From: Halichondria panicea | Lineage: Eukaryota; Porifera; Demospongiae; Suberitida; Halichondriidae | DNA length: 64,000 nt | Reading direction: 5' to 3' | Assembly (NCBI RefSeq): GCF_963675165.1 | Contig: NC_087392.1 | Span: forward strand, 1,193,001 to 1,257,000 | In this document: positions 1 through 13,800 of the stretch, piece after piece | How the letters are laid out: every line of letters begins with the position of its first letter | How positions within the stretch are numbered: position 1 is the first letter of the stretch | Made by a program: the position numbers and the translations under genes | Notes under the pieces: model-generated | What the model saw: only the letters and a program-made list of their open reading frames with translations | Database searches by the model: none | Told to the model about the DNA's origin: nothing

Positions 1-209
1 TGTATTTTGGCCCTGTTTTTGACAAAATAACAATGTACCATGAGCACATTACCCATGGTATTTTTTCGAAAATAAGAAATTATGGCCCGTTTTTCAAATT
101 TGAGATTTAAGCATACCATCTGAAAGAGCTCTTTCTAAGCTGAAAATCAGTTGAAAATTAGGCTGCCAGAACTCAATTTAAAGAACTGGCTCTCAGTATG
201 AAATTGCAG
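1..209. other. Partial intron at the window edge
   Basis: AT-rich sequence ending in a splice acceptor (AG at 208-209) directly before the first visible exon of the LRRK-like gene. All three forward frames contain stops. The gene therefore begins outside the window. No other feature was recognised here. Confidence 0.6.
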
Positions 210-3200
210 GGGACCCAGCGTTGTAGAGTTCATTTCCCTGTCCATGCAGATTGCGACTGGGTCCTTCACCCCCTCCTGTCTGGTGCTCCACCCAGTGCTC
301 CAGTTGGTCAGACAGGATGTACCCACTGCATACGTGCGTCTGGAGCAAATCATTCGTGATATGAGGATCTCCCTACACAAGTCAGGGCGTGAGGGGGAGC
401 AGCGGCCATTTTACACTCTGGAGCAGTTTGGAGAGAAGATGCATCAGTCAATGAAAGAGGCGAAAATACGAGAGAGTGACCTCATACCAGGACTCAGATT
501 CCTGCACAATGTGAGCAGTTGGGTACATGTGTATATACAGTGGAACCTCTGTTAACAACCACCTCCGAATAAAGGCCAGTTGCTATATAACGGCCAAGCA
601 CCCAGGTCCCAAATGAACAGTTTGTGTACAAAACAACCTCTCAACAAAGGCCACCTCTGTATAAAGGCCAAAACATTGTTCCCCAAAGGTGTCCGTTATA
701 GAGGGGTTCCACTGTATAACAATTTGAATGGACTGTTAATCCTCTCATTTTTGTCTCTAAATCTCTGCTAGCACTTTACTTTTAGTACGTACATAGCTGC
801 CACGATTGTATTTGCATTTCTTGTAAGCCCCTGTCAGTATGAGCTATCCCACGTACAAACTACACCTCCTTAGTTACCCCCTTTAAAGTAGTTATGTTTG
901 AAATTTTAGCCCACTCATTTATAGCCAATGTACGATCCAGCATCTCTTTTAATTGTTACCTACCGTCTCTTTACCCCCTCACAGTTGGGTTTTGTGCTGA
1001 TCCACGATTGCTCGTACGACAAGTCTCTCCTGATCTCAATAGACCCTCAAATGGTAGGGTTCCTCTTCCAGAGGATGATCCGGGCCGGACTCATTGCCAA
1101 GGAAACTGAACCCTCGTTCTTTCATCTCCCAAACACACACCTCTTCATGCTGTGGGGGGTCGACCCTGTGTGGTCTCACGAGGCTGACCACACCCACTCC
1201 GTCTCGACCAGACAGCTTCTAGACTTTCTCTACTCCACAAATATCTTTGCCCCTCTCATACCTGGAGTCATGCTACTGCCTTCTCTCCTGCCACACACTC
1301 TACCACGATCGTGTGACCCAGAGTCAGACTCTCTCATTCCAAGAAGAACGTACTTCTTCTCATATCTTCCCTCCATCTTCTCCGCCCAGCTCATCGCTAG
1401 AGTGGTGTCCAAGATACAGCCAACTGCCTCTCAACCACTCTCCCCCGGCCATACCACACCCACTCTCACCTTGCCCATACTCACTGCCTCAGGTACACGC
1501 GGTGCATTTTTTAATTTGACCAACTTGACCTGTACATGTACCTTCCAAAGTTTAAGTGTACATGTGTGTAAGCCCCTAACTGTAGCAAACTGGCAGTGAA
1601 ATAGTAATTTCATTTGAGGAGTGATCTTTTTCCTGCTGCACTGCGTATAAATATACTTTTATTGCAGGGTACAGAGTCCACCTGTGGCGTAGGAACCTGT
1701 TCATTGAGGACACTCAGGACAACTCTAAGATGTGGATGTATGTACGAGAGGGCAAGGCAGTGGGTCCGGACACCTCCCCCCATTGTGGGCGTGTTGATAT
1801 CCTCCTGAACGCACCCCTAGAGAGAGAGGCACTCTGGCTGAGACTAGTCTCCACTGAGATTGACCAGGTACCCAGCTTTATCTTGTACATGCATGTGTAC
1901 CACATCTGTAGAAGAACTTACAAAAGGAGCACATAATAAAATGACATTATTATGTCCTTGTAAGCTTCATATAATTATACACATCATCACGATACCTGCA
2001 TGCGTAATGGTACCGGTATTACATATGTAGGTCACAAATATTATATTTCTGATGCAGCTAATTCCACAAGAGTACCCCACCCTTCTCGAGCCCCCCCATC
2101 AAGTGGATAGTTTCTTTCCTTTGAGACCGGAGGCAATCAGTGGGAGCAGCAGCACTGAAGAGACGAGGGATGTCGCGTGTGCCCCACCCCTCCCAAACTG
2201 TGGATCCCTGCCAGCAGGAAGCCCCTCCCTCTCTCAGATGAGCGATAACTCCGAGTGGGAGGTTATCTCCAAGCAGAGCACCACAAGTACCCGTCTTAGC
2301 ATGAGGGTGGAGCTGGGCTCTCCACAGACACACCTCGTCGCCCTCTGGGACTGCCTACAGGTGATCTCTCAGTAATCTAAGTCAGTAATCTAAGAGCTGT
2401 TTGTCACATGCTTATCTAGACGTGTTCTGTTTGTCCACTTTTTTCACTTGTCATGTGACTCTTACATACATAGGAGGCATTCAAAGCACCTGTAATTCAA
2501 GTCAACTCTAGTCGACTAATTCTTCGCAATGCTCTTCCGGACCTCCTGTTTGCCGATCTCCCCCCGGAGCTGTTGCTACGGACAACCGTATCCTCCCCCG
2601 ATCAGTACCTCCTCTCTCTGGAGAACCACTTTAACGGAGGGGGTTCCCCCACTGACAGTGAGACAGGCTTCTACACACGCTCCTATTACACCTCAAGGGA
2701 AGCAGACGTCTGCATAGCAAAACCTGCTGGTGCTCTCAGAACAGTATGTCACCTCATAACACATGCAGTACATCTGTACGCTATGTTCAATACATAATAT
2801 ACAAGTAATGCAGTCCAGTGTTAGTTACTGCTCAAGTAAACAAAGTGCAATATTCATGTCATGTCCTTCATGCTAACTCTTTTATTCTCCTTACAGTTCC
2901 ACTTACAGAGTTTATTGTCTCGTATTCGTGGTGATCTGGAAGTGTTACAAAAGCTCCGATGTCCCCATCTGGTTGTTCCAGTGGGAATCCATTATTGCCC
3001 CCCCTCTCTGGCCCTGGAGTTTGCCCCCTGTGGCAGTCTGAGCTCCCTGCTCAAGCGAGGAAGGTCACACATAAGAAGGGATATCATACATCACATATCA
3101 CTGCAGGTATATGTGGGCTCATAAATAGAATAGAGTTTAGGTTTCAAATGATCGATATAATCGTTAAAATTAACAGACAATTTTATTTGATGGAGCCAAA

Positions 3201-5778
3201 ATCACCAATTTTTTCCTCCAGTTGCTACAAGCGTTGAAGTTCTTCCACGATCGAGACATAACCTATCACAGCATCAACTCAGACCATGTGCTAGTGTGGA
3301 GCATGGATCCTGTTTTGGTGAAGCTGTCTGATGCAGGAATCACTCACTCTGAGAGCAGCTGTGATCTCTGTGGCTACCTGCACTCCATCCCCAACTCCAC
3401 ACTGAGAGCAAAGACTGCCAGTAGAGTGAGTCAATTAACCATTACTTCTAGTATCACAATTACTAGCCTACACACAATGGCACACAGGATTGATAGCCTG
3501 CATGCCGTGTGCTTTCACTGTAGCTGAGTGTGTGTGTATATTTGGACGGTAGCCTTTGTAAGATGTGCTTGCTAGGATATCATCAACATTTTATGCGTGA
3601 TTACAGATTGATATACTCCCACACACACACACACACACACAGTGTGACTATGTTCTGCTGGGTCTATTGGTGTACCAGATGGCGACAGGGAAGTGTCCCT
3701 ATGACAGCATCCACTCTCTGAACATGCTGGCCATTGCCACTCTCGAGGGAAAGGTCAATCTCAGTGTGGAAGCTGAGCACTTTCTGCAAAACCAACAGGT
3801 TGGTGTTGGTTAACCATTGCACTGAATAACGCTCTGAGAGCCACTATTTTGGTGTTATTTAAACAAAAAGATTGTTTGTCTAGCATTAAGTTATGAAACA
3901 CTCTAAGCCTTTCACCACAATTAACACAAGTGTTTTCACTGTAATTAATCCATTTTCTATTTCATTCACATCTCTATTAAATATGTGCAACGTATATATT
4001 CTTCCTAGGTGGACAGTGAGAATACCTATGCAACAGGTTGTCAGCGTCTGTGTCTCCAGTCGGCCATTGATGGTTGTGTGACTGTCTCCCAGCCTCTCTC
4101 TACCTCGGTCCTTCAGGCACGCTTCAGTCTGTGTGCCGGCGATTACCAGTGGTCACCCATGAGGCTACACGTCAACGTGGAGGCTATGATCTGCTCGGAA
4201 GACGCCGATTATGTCTACTGGGCCTCAGGCTCTCGTGGTCTCGTTACGGGGACCATTCAGCCTATCAATGGAGAGTTGCTCAGCAACATCCTTCAAGAAG
4301 CACCACCTCCCGAATCGGGAATGTTTGCAAATCGACGAGCGAAACCTGTACCTATTGCGGTTGGTCGAGCCACTTCTGTCGCTTTGGTGTCGCGCACCCA
4401 ACAGTTGTGGGTGGGGACTGAGAATGGGCAAATGGGATCTGTGTATGTGTTCAATTTACCAGACATGAGAAGACACCATCACATTCATCTACAAGATGCT
4501 GTATTGTCTATTTGTGCTGTGAACAGTACTGCCGAGAGACTGGGAGAAGAGGGGGGAATGGTGTATCGTGTGCTGGTCGGCTTGGCCAATGGAACGGTCA
4601 TCTTGTTTCTGGGTGTGAAAGGAGACAAGGTTCTCGAGAATCCCCTACTGGGCCCTAAACAGATTGTCATCACTTACTGCCGCAAACCGTGCCTGGCGTT
4701 GGAACTGACAAGAGATGGTTACATCTGGTGCAGTGTGGGAGAGTCCCTGGAGGTGTTCGATATGAAGACTCTTAAATCTGTTCGACGACTCAACTGTCAG
4801 ATCTCGTCACCAGACGATTCTGCTGGGAGGCGTAGTGCATGTCGTGGTGATGTCATCATCCTAATGTGTGTCAACAGTCTTGGGGTGTGGACTGTGAGTA
4901 GGCGGAGTCACGTGCTGCGACTGTGGGACCAATTCAACGGCTCTCTCCTCTCATCATACAGTGTTCGGTGAGTAATGTACCTCCTAATTTGCTTACCGTG
5001 GGCCCCCTTTTATATCTACAACTTCCTTGCTAGCTTTTTTGACCTAAATTGCATTCCACCGCATCGATGCATGGATACAAACATAGTCATTCTGGTGTCT
5101 ATATATATCACCACTGATATAACCCCCCTCCCCCTCCCTCCCTTTCCAGGAACATTCTGATCAATGATGAGCCAGACATCACAGCCCTGTCCATACACGG
5201 AGGAGCAGTTTGGCTGGGCACCAGGAACGGTTACATCTTTGTCCTGGACGCCAACAAAATGAGCTGTGCCTGCGACGACCCTCTCCTGGGTCTGCAGTTC
5301 TGTGGGGAGGGGAGAGTGAAGGGGATACTCCCTCTAAAGCCCTGGAAGAAAGTCACATCAAAACTAGAGGTGAATTTTGATCACGATGGCCATGGATGTT
5401 AACCTTAGACCTACTAACCATTTACCAGTGTACTGTACTACATTTTGAGTACATGCTGAACTATTTTTTATCCTGAGCACTTGTAAAGTAGTTCTACATA
5501 TACTGCCCTAATAATTGTCAGCACAATCTACCAACGCTGGCTCAAGTATTAATCTGATTGTGTAGGTGCTGTGCAGTCTTGAGCTCCCTGACGAGGTGTC
5601 TGGTATGCTCATGTCGTGGGAGTACCTCCCCCACAATCAGTCAGCTATCCCCACTCAAGCTGCAGGGATCGTGCCTCGTACTCTCAGCACTCCTAGGGGT
5701 GTGGCTATAGCCATACCAACCACACCCACCAGAACTAACGGCGATTTACATGTATTGGAGATGTGTAAATCTGTGTGA
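210..5778 (+). CDS. LRRK-like ROCO protein, C-terminal part: COR, degenerate kinase, WD40-like
   Basis: Eleven exons: 210-510, 985-1492, 1668-1867, 2058-2360, 2474-2743, 2897-3106, 3222-3425, 3643-3798, 4009-4967, 5150-5369, 5566-5778. All joins keep phase and give 1180 residues; the N-terminus is off the window. Residues 1 to about 435 look like the COR dimerisation region of ROCO proteins. About 440-717 is a kinase-like fold, and the rest resembles the C-terminal WD40 propeller of LRRK1/LRRK2. The kinase keeps the beta-3 lysine (about K519, in VCIAK). The HRD/YRD motif reads YHS, so the catalytic aspartate is serine (about 614). The next lysine and asparagine are also changed, DFG/DYG is DAG (634-636), and no APE motif is seen. 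The LRR and Roc GTPase parts should lie upstream. In family members the GTPase regulates the kinase; here a scaffold or pseudokinase role is inferred. An AATAAA at 5838-5843 fits as its polyadenylation signal. Confidence 0.86.
538..714. mobile_element. Short TA-flanked inverted-repeat element (MITE)
   Basis: This 177-bp element lies in the first visible LRRK-like intron. It starts CAGTGGAACCTCTGTTAAC and ends with the inverted counterpart GTTATAGAGGGGTTCCACTG. TA lies directly outside each end (536-537 and 715-716). Inside are repeated pieces resembling AAAGGCCA. No coding capacity. The TA target and CAGTG ends fit a non-autonomous Tc1/mariner or pogo-like element, by inference. Confidence 0.75.
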
Positions 5779-5837
5779 TTTTTCTTTTACTGGCAGTGTG
5801 ATCATTCAACTCATCATTTCTTTTTGAACAATGTTTT

Positions 5838-5843
5838 AATAAA
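5838..5843 (+). promoter_or_regulatory. Polyadenylation signal AATAA A of the LRRK-like gene
   Basis: AATAAA sixty bases past the stop codon of the LRRK-like gene, in the 117-bp gap before the FBXO8 stop codon on the other strand. The two 3' UTRs probably meet or overlap here. Confidence 0.5.
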
Positions 5844-5895
5844 AAATATTATATTGACAGTATATATACAACACACAAAAACTAATAATAACTGC

Positions 5896-7472
5896 CTAGC
5901 GATGAGCTCCATAGTCCGTGGCAACATGGCCACTCAGGTAGATATTGTCATACATGTGTCCAAAGGTCTCGTCACTGACGTCCACTGTAGCGTGACGGAG
6001 GTTTCTGATGAATTCTCTCTTGGACATCTTGTTCTTGACGTGGGGACTGGTGAGGTCCACACTCAGCAGGATGAGTGAGTAGCAGATCACATGGAGGCAG
6101 TCTGAGGGAAGAAATGGGGGGGGGGGTGAGTATTTTGTATCCCTATCGTACAGGTACGTAGTGTTGCCTTGGGAATGAATATAACTTGTTGTCTTTTGAC
6201 CTCTGAGATCAATGGGAAGCAGTGCCAGTATTAGCATATTGTAGGGCCAATAATTATAATTATGTGGCACTCACAGCCATGTAATAACTAGCGGGGTTAA
6301 AGTGACCTTGTGGCACTCATAGCCATGTAATAACTAGCAGGGTTAAAGTGACCTTGTGGCACTCACAGCCATGTAATAACTATTACACACAGCAGTACAT
6401 GTAGCTAGATGTTATTAGAGGCCAAATTTCGCAGGGCTCTGTCACAATTAACACTAATTAATCTCCATCGATAAGAAGCACCAGATACGTCACTTATATA
6501 TACTCACCTTTGCTCATAGAGAGGTGTGTGTTACAGTCCATATAGCGGCCACTGAACTTGTTGACCAGTGTTTCCAGAAACAGGCCCCTCTCATTGGGTG
6601 CCGGGATCACGGAGAAGAAATGCCTGAGGGCGTCTGGGAGGAAGATGTTCTGGTAGTCCTGGAGAGAGACCAAACAGTCCAGTATGTCTGCGTTGTCTCG
6701 CAGGAGGGTTTCCAGAGAGTACCAGTTGAGAGAGCGCGTACTGTTGATAAACTCGGCAATGGCCTGAGGGGAATCGTCTAGCACACCAGCCCTCACCAGA
6801 TAGCCGATACCCTGAGGGAAAGAGATGGACAGTTAACTAAGTGTAGCTTTCGAGGAGGTACAGTAAATTCGAGTGAGTGAGTTTATACTATAATTTTTTA
6901 TGATTACATTAAGTGACAAACACCAAACAAACATAACACCGCTAGAGATAACAGTTGGCTCGAGTACGAGCGCCTGCTGGTTACCTCGTGAGCGTTGTTG
7001 GAGAAGGTGAGAGAGGCGTTGTCCAGGATCATATAGAGGTCCTTGTAGGAGTGCTGAACGGGGTAGTCAGTATGGTACGCAGTCACCTGACCCCAGCGAC
7101 TGTGGCATAAGCTACACAGGAGAACAGATAATAAAGTAATAATTATTTCAGCAATAATATTAGGCAATTAGTGTAACCAGGTGTAACCAGGTGTAACCCT
7201 TACCTAATACTTGAAAGCAATTATATAATCAACACACCTGGGAGTTTACAATAACAGAACATAATTAATGGCTACCTTTTCCAGAGTGGGTCGACGTTGG
7301 CCAGACTGCTCCACACCTCATTGACACAGGAGGCAAGACACAGGTCAGTGGCGTCAAGGTGACTGAGCACTTGTACGGCTAATTCTGGGGGCAGGGTCAC
7401 TAGATCTGGAAATGACTTCATTCTACCTTGCCTTACTCCTTGCCGACTGGCACAAGACACACGCTGACCCAT
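5896..7472 (-). CDS. FBXO8: F-box only protein 8 (F-box plus Sec7 domain)
   Basis: Four exons, read on the minus strand: 7472-7276, 7111-6985, 6811-6508, 6101-5896. They join in phase to give 277 residues, slightly shorter than the roughly 319-residue human protein. The start MGQ and an F-box (LPPELAVQVLSHLDATDLCL) lie in exon 1. Exons 3-4 encode a Sec7-like domain, with GVLDDSPQAIAEFI, then APNERGLFLETLVNKFS (which may carry the Sec7 glutamate), and LTSPHVKNKMSKREFIRN near the end. FBXO8 links an SCF ubiquitin-ligase adaptor module to an ARF-GEF-type fold and acts on ARF6 in vertebrates. It is tail-to-tail with the LRRK-like gene and head-to-head with the ABC transporter. Identification rests on near-identical blocks at both ends. 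Confidence 0.93.
6263..6381. repeat. 46-bp tandem repeat, about 2.6 copies
   Basis: Units start at 6263, 6309 and 6355 with TGTGGCACTCAYAGCCATG and differ by one or two bases. The array lies in the FBXO8 intron between exons 3 and 4. Confidence 0.9.
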
Positions 7473-7891
7473 CTGTGAAAAACCGTCACAACAATGAACT
7501 TAATTAAAATGTATATAAATAAACAAAGCTTTAAGTTTAACAATGTAATAACTCAATCCTAGGTAGCTGGCTTCAATTGAAATGATGGAGCCTACTTCAG
7601 CGATACCTTACACTCTTTTTCTCATCTTCTCGTCCAAATTGTCCACTGTATAAAGGTATAGGTATAGTGCTAGTGCACGACAAAGACAAATCATAAGCAA
7701 TTTTGACGTGGCAATCCAATTCTGATTGATTGAGGGCAGCTTAGATTCGAGGGGTCAATTTAACCACAAGAAGCCATGCGCGTGTAGGTCTAATCATGTA
7801 CATGCAGCACTTTTCTAGATATATAATTATTCTGATCTCCCAGAGCACCTCAAGTGTATTGAGATATCTTTGTAACTTAGCACCAGCATAA
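7473..7891. promoter_or_regulatory. Shared divergent promoter region of FBXO8 and the ABC transporter
   Basis: A 419-bp gap between two start codons pointing away from each other. It must hold both 5' UTRs and both promoters. It is AT-rich; no TATA box or other motif could be assigned with confidence. Confidence 0.5.
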
Positions 7892-10800
7892 ATGGATAGC
7901 ACGGAAGAGGTCCCTGCTGAGGTGGAACCAAGTGTAGAAATAGATGTAGACCTGTCAGCCTCCAGTCCCACTCCCAAAGAGTTGGAGATTCAAGCTGATC
8001 TTGATGAGCCTGATGGGGGTGTGCTTGATCCCCCTAAGAGCATACTGAAGAACTCTACAGTGACACAAGGGGAGGAAGATGACCACGAGAGCAGTGAAAA
8101 TGACGAGAAAAAGAAGGACAAGTGAGTTATAATTATAATTATATTAAAAGGCACATGCAGTATTAATTAATTAATTAATTCACTGCAGAACACCTCAAAG
8201 AAAGTTAATTCCATTTCGGAAACTGGTAAGTAAATTTCATAATTATACATAGTACGTAGATTGCGGACAACCAATCGTAATTCTAATCCTTTCCCTAATA
8301 GTTTCGGTATGCTGATTGCTGGGACGTGCTCATGATCTTGTTTGGTGCAGTCCTGGCTATAGCGGCCGGTGTGGCCCTACCCGCTCACATGCTCCTCTTT
8401 GGTCGAGTCATCAGCGAATTTGTCACCTTTGGTATTGTGAACGATAACACGCTACTTAGAAATGCGACAAGTTCACTGGATCAGGCTTGTTCTGCGGATG
8501 CCATCTTCTCCAGTCCTGCCTACTTGGATTATGTGAACAGTACTGAGAGCTACTTCTGTGTATCGGACCCCAATTCGACTGACGGTATAGCCGGTAACAT
8601 CCTTCGCTATGCCTGCGACCCTAAAGAGACCCTGAGGTTTAGCGTTGGCCAGCTGTCACTCTACTATCTTGCTATTGCTATTGGGGTTTTTATTGCACTT
8701 TTCTTCGCAAACATCTTCTGGAACGTAAGTGCCTATCGACAGACAAGAAGAATACGTTTGGCATTTTACAAGTCAATTCTCCGTCAAGAGCTCGGCTGGT
8801 TTGATGTGCATGAAGCCTCTCAGTTGAACACAAGACTTGTTGAGTGAGTTGAGATCATGTGAGATCATGTGCTTGCACCATTATCAGTGTTCTCAATTAG
8901 CACTTGTGCTCCATCATTATCAGTGTTCTCATTAGTTGCATCATTTATTAGTGTTCCTTAGCATTTGTGTGACCTCTCTGGTGTGACCTTACACTGTGCA
9001 CAAAGGAAATTAGCTCTCTTTGTGGTCAGAATGTGATGCATTATTATGAATTATTACACTTCATATAGTGACATTGAGAAGATACAAGCTGGGATCGGTG
9101 ACAAGATCGCCCTATTCTTGCAGTACATGTCCACCTTTGTCTCAGGCTTTGTCATAGCTTATGTACTCAGCTGGAAGATGGCTCTGGTGGTATCAATCAT
9201 GTTACCCCTCCTCACGTTTACAGCTTTCATGATTGCCAAGGTAAGGTCACCACATAACCTAATTAGTTTATCATAATAAAGACCCTATTTTTTTCTGTAG
9301 GTTATAGCTTCGTTTACAGTAAGGGAGCAGAGTGCTTATGCAGCTGCTGGGGCAGTGGCAGAGGAGGTGCTCTCTTCAATCAGGACAGTTGTTGCTTTCG
9401 GTGGAGAGGCCAAAGAAACTGAGAGGTGAGTGTATTCATTGTTATTGCAGTCATGTTTGATTGCTCGTGCAGTCATGCTTGTAAGTACGTATGTGTTTAC
9501 ACTGTACTGTACGTGTTATGCTTGACTGCTTTGTTCCTATGGTAAAGGTATGGTGACCAGTTGAAGAAGGCACGCAATGTAGGAATGAAGAAAGCACTGC
9601 TCTCGAGTATCATTTCATCTCTCCTGTACATAATCATCTTTGGCACTTACGCTCTTGGCTTTGGGTAAGAAGAGTTATGTCAGAAATGTTACAGGGTTCA
9701 TTATTTTGTTTCTAGATATGGCTCCACTTTGATCATTTCCTGTGAGCTGACTGCTGGAGTCATTGTCACAGTGAGTCATGCAGTCATGTGATTGGTAGCG
9801 AGCGTCAGAGATGATTGTCGTGCATTGTTTTGTACTTACAGGTATTATTCACGATAATCATCGGGAGCTTCAACCTGGGCAATGCCCTTCCTGAGATACA
9901 GACCATAGCTACTGCCCTGGGTGCAGCCTCTATCGTCTACGAAATCATTGACAGGGTAAATTTTATCATACTTAATTTTTCGAAGTAAGGCAACTCCCTA
10001 ACACTTTGACATTTTGTACAGTCATGTAGCACCATTTTGTTTTGTGTACTATACATTATGTGTTCTCATATCATTCAGACTACATGTACTGTTATTATTT
10101 TGCATGTACAGTACACGTATGTATGTGTTAATTAGTATTGCTAATCATTTCCCCAGGAACCTGAGATTGATTCGCTCTCTGATAGTGGCGTGGTGCTGGA
10201 CCAATTTGAAGGCAATATCAAACTGAGTGATGTCGTGTTCCATTACCCTGCACGTCCCAATATTCAGGTATTGCCAGGACTCTACATTTCAATATTGTAC
10301 AGCTTATATTGTGTGTGTTAATTACAGATTCTGCACGGACTGGATCTGGAGGTGAAGACAGGTCAAACTGTCGCTCTGGTGGGTCCCAGTGGGTGTGGTA
10401 AAAGCACTGTTGTCCAGTTAATCCAGCGACTCTATGACCCGAAGGCTGGACTGGTGAGGGAGTGACACATCACAAACCGTTTACTCTTTAATTGTTAATT
10501 TGTACACACTATCAATTCTTTCTTAGTATACAGTGTACACATACTTGTACTTGCAGTTTCAATATAATTGTACCTTATATACAGCGTAGGTACTTGTACT
10601 TGCAGTTTCAGTTTCAATATGCATACAGTATAGTACATGTACTTGTCACCACCCTATGAACCTTACGGAATAAAGAAACGGGCGACGCTTAAAAGTTTCA
10701 AAATTATTTATGTAGATCACGATTGATGGCCATGATGTCAAGACCCTAAACTTGAAGTGGCTGAGAAGGAACATAGGCATTGTGAGCCAGGAGCCATCAC

Positions 10801-13800
10801 TCTTCAACGCCACCATTGTTGAGAATATCCGATTTGGAAAAAAGAATGCTACTATGGAAGAAATTGTCGAAGCAGCCAAAAATGCCAACGCACATAATTT
10901 TATCTCTGGGTTACCAGATGGCTATGACACTCATGTAGGCGAGAGAGGGGCTCAGTTGAGTGGAGGTCAAAAGCAGCGGATTGCCATCGCAAGAGCTATT
11001 ATCAAAGATCCCAAAGTTCTCCTACTGGACGAGGCCACCTCTGCCCTCGACAACGAGAGTGAGAAGATTGTCCAGGACGCTCTAGACAAGGCCAGAGAGG
11101 GAAGGACCACTATCATCATCGCTCATCGTCTCTCTACCATCCAGACTGCCGACATCATCGTGTCAATCAATAAGGGCTGTGTGGTGGAGATGGGCTCTCA
11201 TGCTGACCTCATGGACAGGGAAGGCCTCTACTATGACCTAGTCACTGCACAGACCATTGCAGACGAGGAACACGGTGGGTACTATATTTATCTCAGGCCA
11301 TAATTATCCATGCAGGCACTCACTGTAAGTATTTTATCTCATACAGCTGTACTATTTTTTATCTCTATGTGTAATTATTATTTTATCTGTATACAGAGCC
11401 CCTTGCTGACTTCAAGGCTGCTGTTAAACGCTCCATTTCTAACCGTCTGACGTCTACCAATTCAACTTCGAGCAATCCGCACAGCTTCTCCAGACAAGCC
11501 TCTCAGCAGGATGATGTTTTTCCTGGTCTCTCTGACTATCTCTCGAGGTTCAGTGTTGAAGACCTCCCGATTATGGCTGCTCCCTCCCCCCGGCCAGGAC
11601 GTGCCAGTTTTCCCGGCCCCAGCGAGGTCTTGTCACAAACTGGCAATGATGATGGTGATGATGATGAAGAAGACGAAGATAAAGTAAGAGCTTTATTTAA
11701 TTAGATAGCACTTACTCATTGAGTCTCTTTGTGTTTAGGTTGTGAGGTTTCAAAGTGATGCGGAAGAGGCTGAGATATCCGAGGGACGTGGTAAATCACA
11801 CTCGTTACGGAAACTGGTTCGTAGGAGGAGGAAAAAGAAGGAAAATGTTCCGAATGTGTCCTTTACCGAGCTCCTCAAGCTCAACAAACCGGATTGGTTG
11901 CTGGTGCTGGTCGGTGTCATTGGATCAGCTATGCTCGGTGTTCTCTTTCCACTTCTAGCCATCCTCTTCAGCAACGTCTTAGCGGTAAGTCTTGTTCAGC
12001 TGTATTGTTGTGTGCTGTACGTGCATATATAATATTCTGTACGTACTGTGCATGTAGATCTACACAGGCACTCTTTTAACACATTTAATTATGGGATACC
12101 CCATAGATATTTGGACTTCCTGACCCGGTTTTGATCATGGAACAGACTCTTGCGGTCGTGGCAGGCTTCATAGCGTTGGCTGTTGGATCGGCTGCTACTC
12201 AGTTTATTGCCAGTTTCCTGCTAAGCGTGGCAGGAGAGAGACTCACTAAGAGGCTGCGATACCTCAGCTTTCAGGCCATGCTAAGACAAGAGATTGCCTG
12301 GTTCGACAAAAAGGGTAACTCCACTGGAGCACTCACCACCAAACTAGCCACAGATGCATCGGAAGTGAAGGGGGTAAGCACTTTCTAAAATTATTGTTTT
12401 CATCAAAATAATTTTTTTCCCCTCCACAGGCCACTGGAATTCGTTTGGGTGTTGTTCTTCAGCAAATATTTGGCCTAATAGCTGCTCTTATTGTGGCCTT
12501 TGTAGCCTCCTGGGAGCTGACTCTGCTGCTTATGTTTTGTTTCCCTGTTCTGGTCATCGTGGGGTTCTTTCAGATCAGTCAAGTCGCTGGAAAGGCACAA
12601 AAGAACAAGAAGGGGATCGAGAATGCTGGCCAGATTGCAGTTGAATCCATTGACAACATTCGAACGGTTGTATCACTCTCCGTTGAGCCAGAATTCTTTG
12701 ACAACTACAAACAGCAGATTCGAGTACCTTTCATGTAAGTATTGCTTTGGCTAATAAAATTCAATTCTGCATTATTTTTATGAGTTTCCTTTTTTCATTA
12801 GCAACAACATCAAGAGCACCTTTGGCACAGCTGTTGTGTTGGCAGTGGCCCAGTCACTCATCTTCTTCATGTTCTCTGCCGGCTATAGCTTTGGTGCATT
12901 CTTGGTCATTGAAGGGAGGGCTGACTATCAAGATATATTCCAGTGAGCCACTTAACACATGACTATTGGTTTGATCGTTTGAGTGTTGCTGTACACGTAC
13001 GTGTATTATGTGGAGAAGGCATTCATGCATCATACTGTGCCTCGACACACACACACACACAGGACATTTGCTGCCGTGGTGTTCACTGCTTTGTCTGTTG
13101 GTCGAGCCAGCTCATTTGCCCCTGATGCTTCCAAGGCCAAGATATCGGCAGGGCGAGTACTGGCACTGCTACGTAGAGAACCAGCCATTGATACCACCAG
13201 CAAGGATGGAACGAAACCAGTACGTCACACTATCTATATATAAAGTACACATAGTAATACTGTACATCAGGTAGATCCTGCACATGCAATTTACATTTTT
13301 TTTATGGACTTTCATCTTCACACGTATTACATGTAGGAAGCTACAAGTGGTGCAATCGATATCAACCTTGTACACTTCAACTACCCTGAGCGACCTGAGG
13401 TGAACGTACTGCAGGGACTGTCTGTCTCAGTGAAGCCTGGTCAAACGCTGGCTCTTGTTGGTCCAAGTGGGTGTGGCAAGAGCACCTCCGTCTCGCTCAT
13501 CGAGAGGTTCTACGACCCTTCCTCTGGAAATCTTTCTCTGGATGGCACAGATCTGAGGGACCTCAATCTCAAGTGGCTAAGATCAAAGATTGGAATCGTA
13601 TCACAGGAGCCAATCCTCTTTGATGCCTCCATCGCTGAGAACATCCGTTATGGGGCTCTATTCAGAAAGGTGTCTGACGAGGAAGTCATTGAAGCAGCCA
13701 AATCTGCAAACATCCACCAGTTCATCAATACCCTTCCCATGGTGAGTAGCTTGATTTTATACTATTTTGAGTTGTTGAATACTGTAGTGTATTTCTACAC

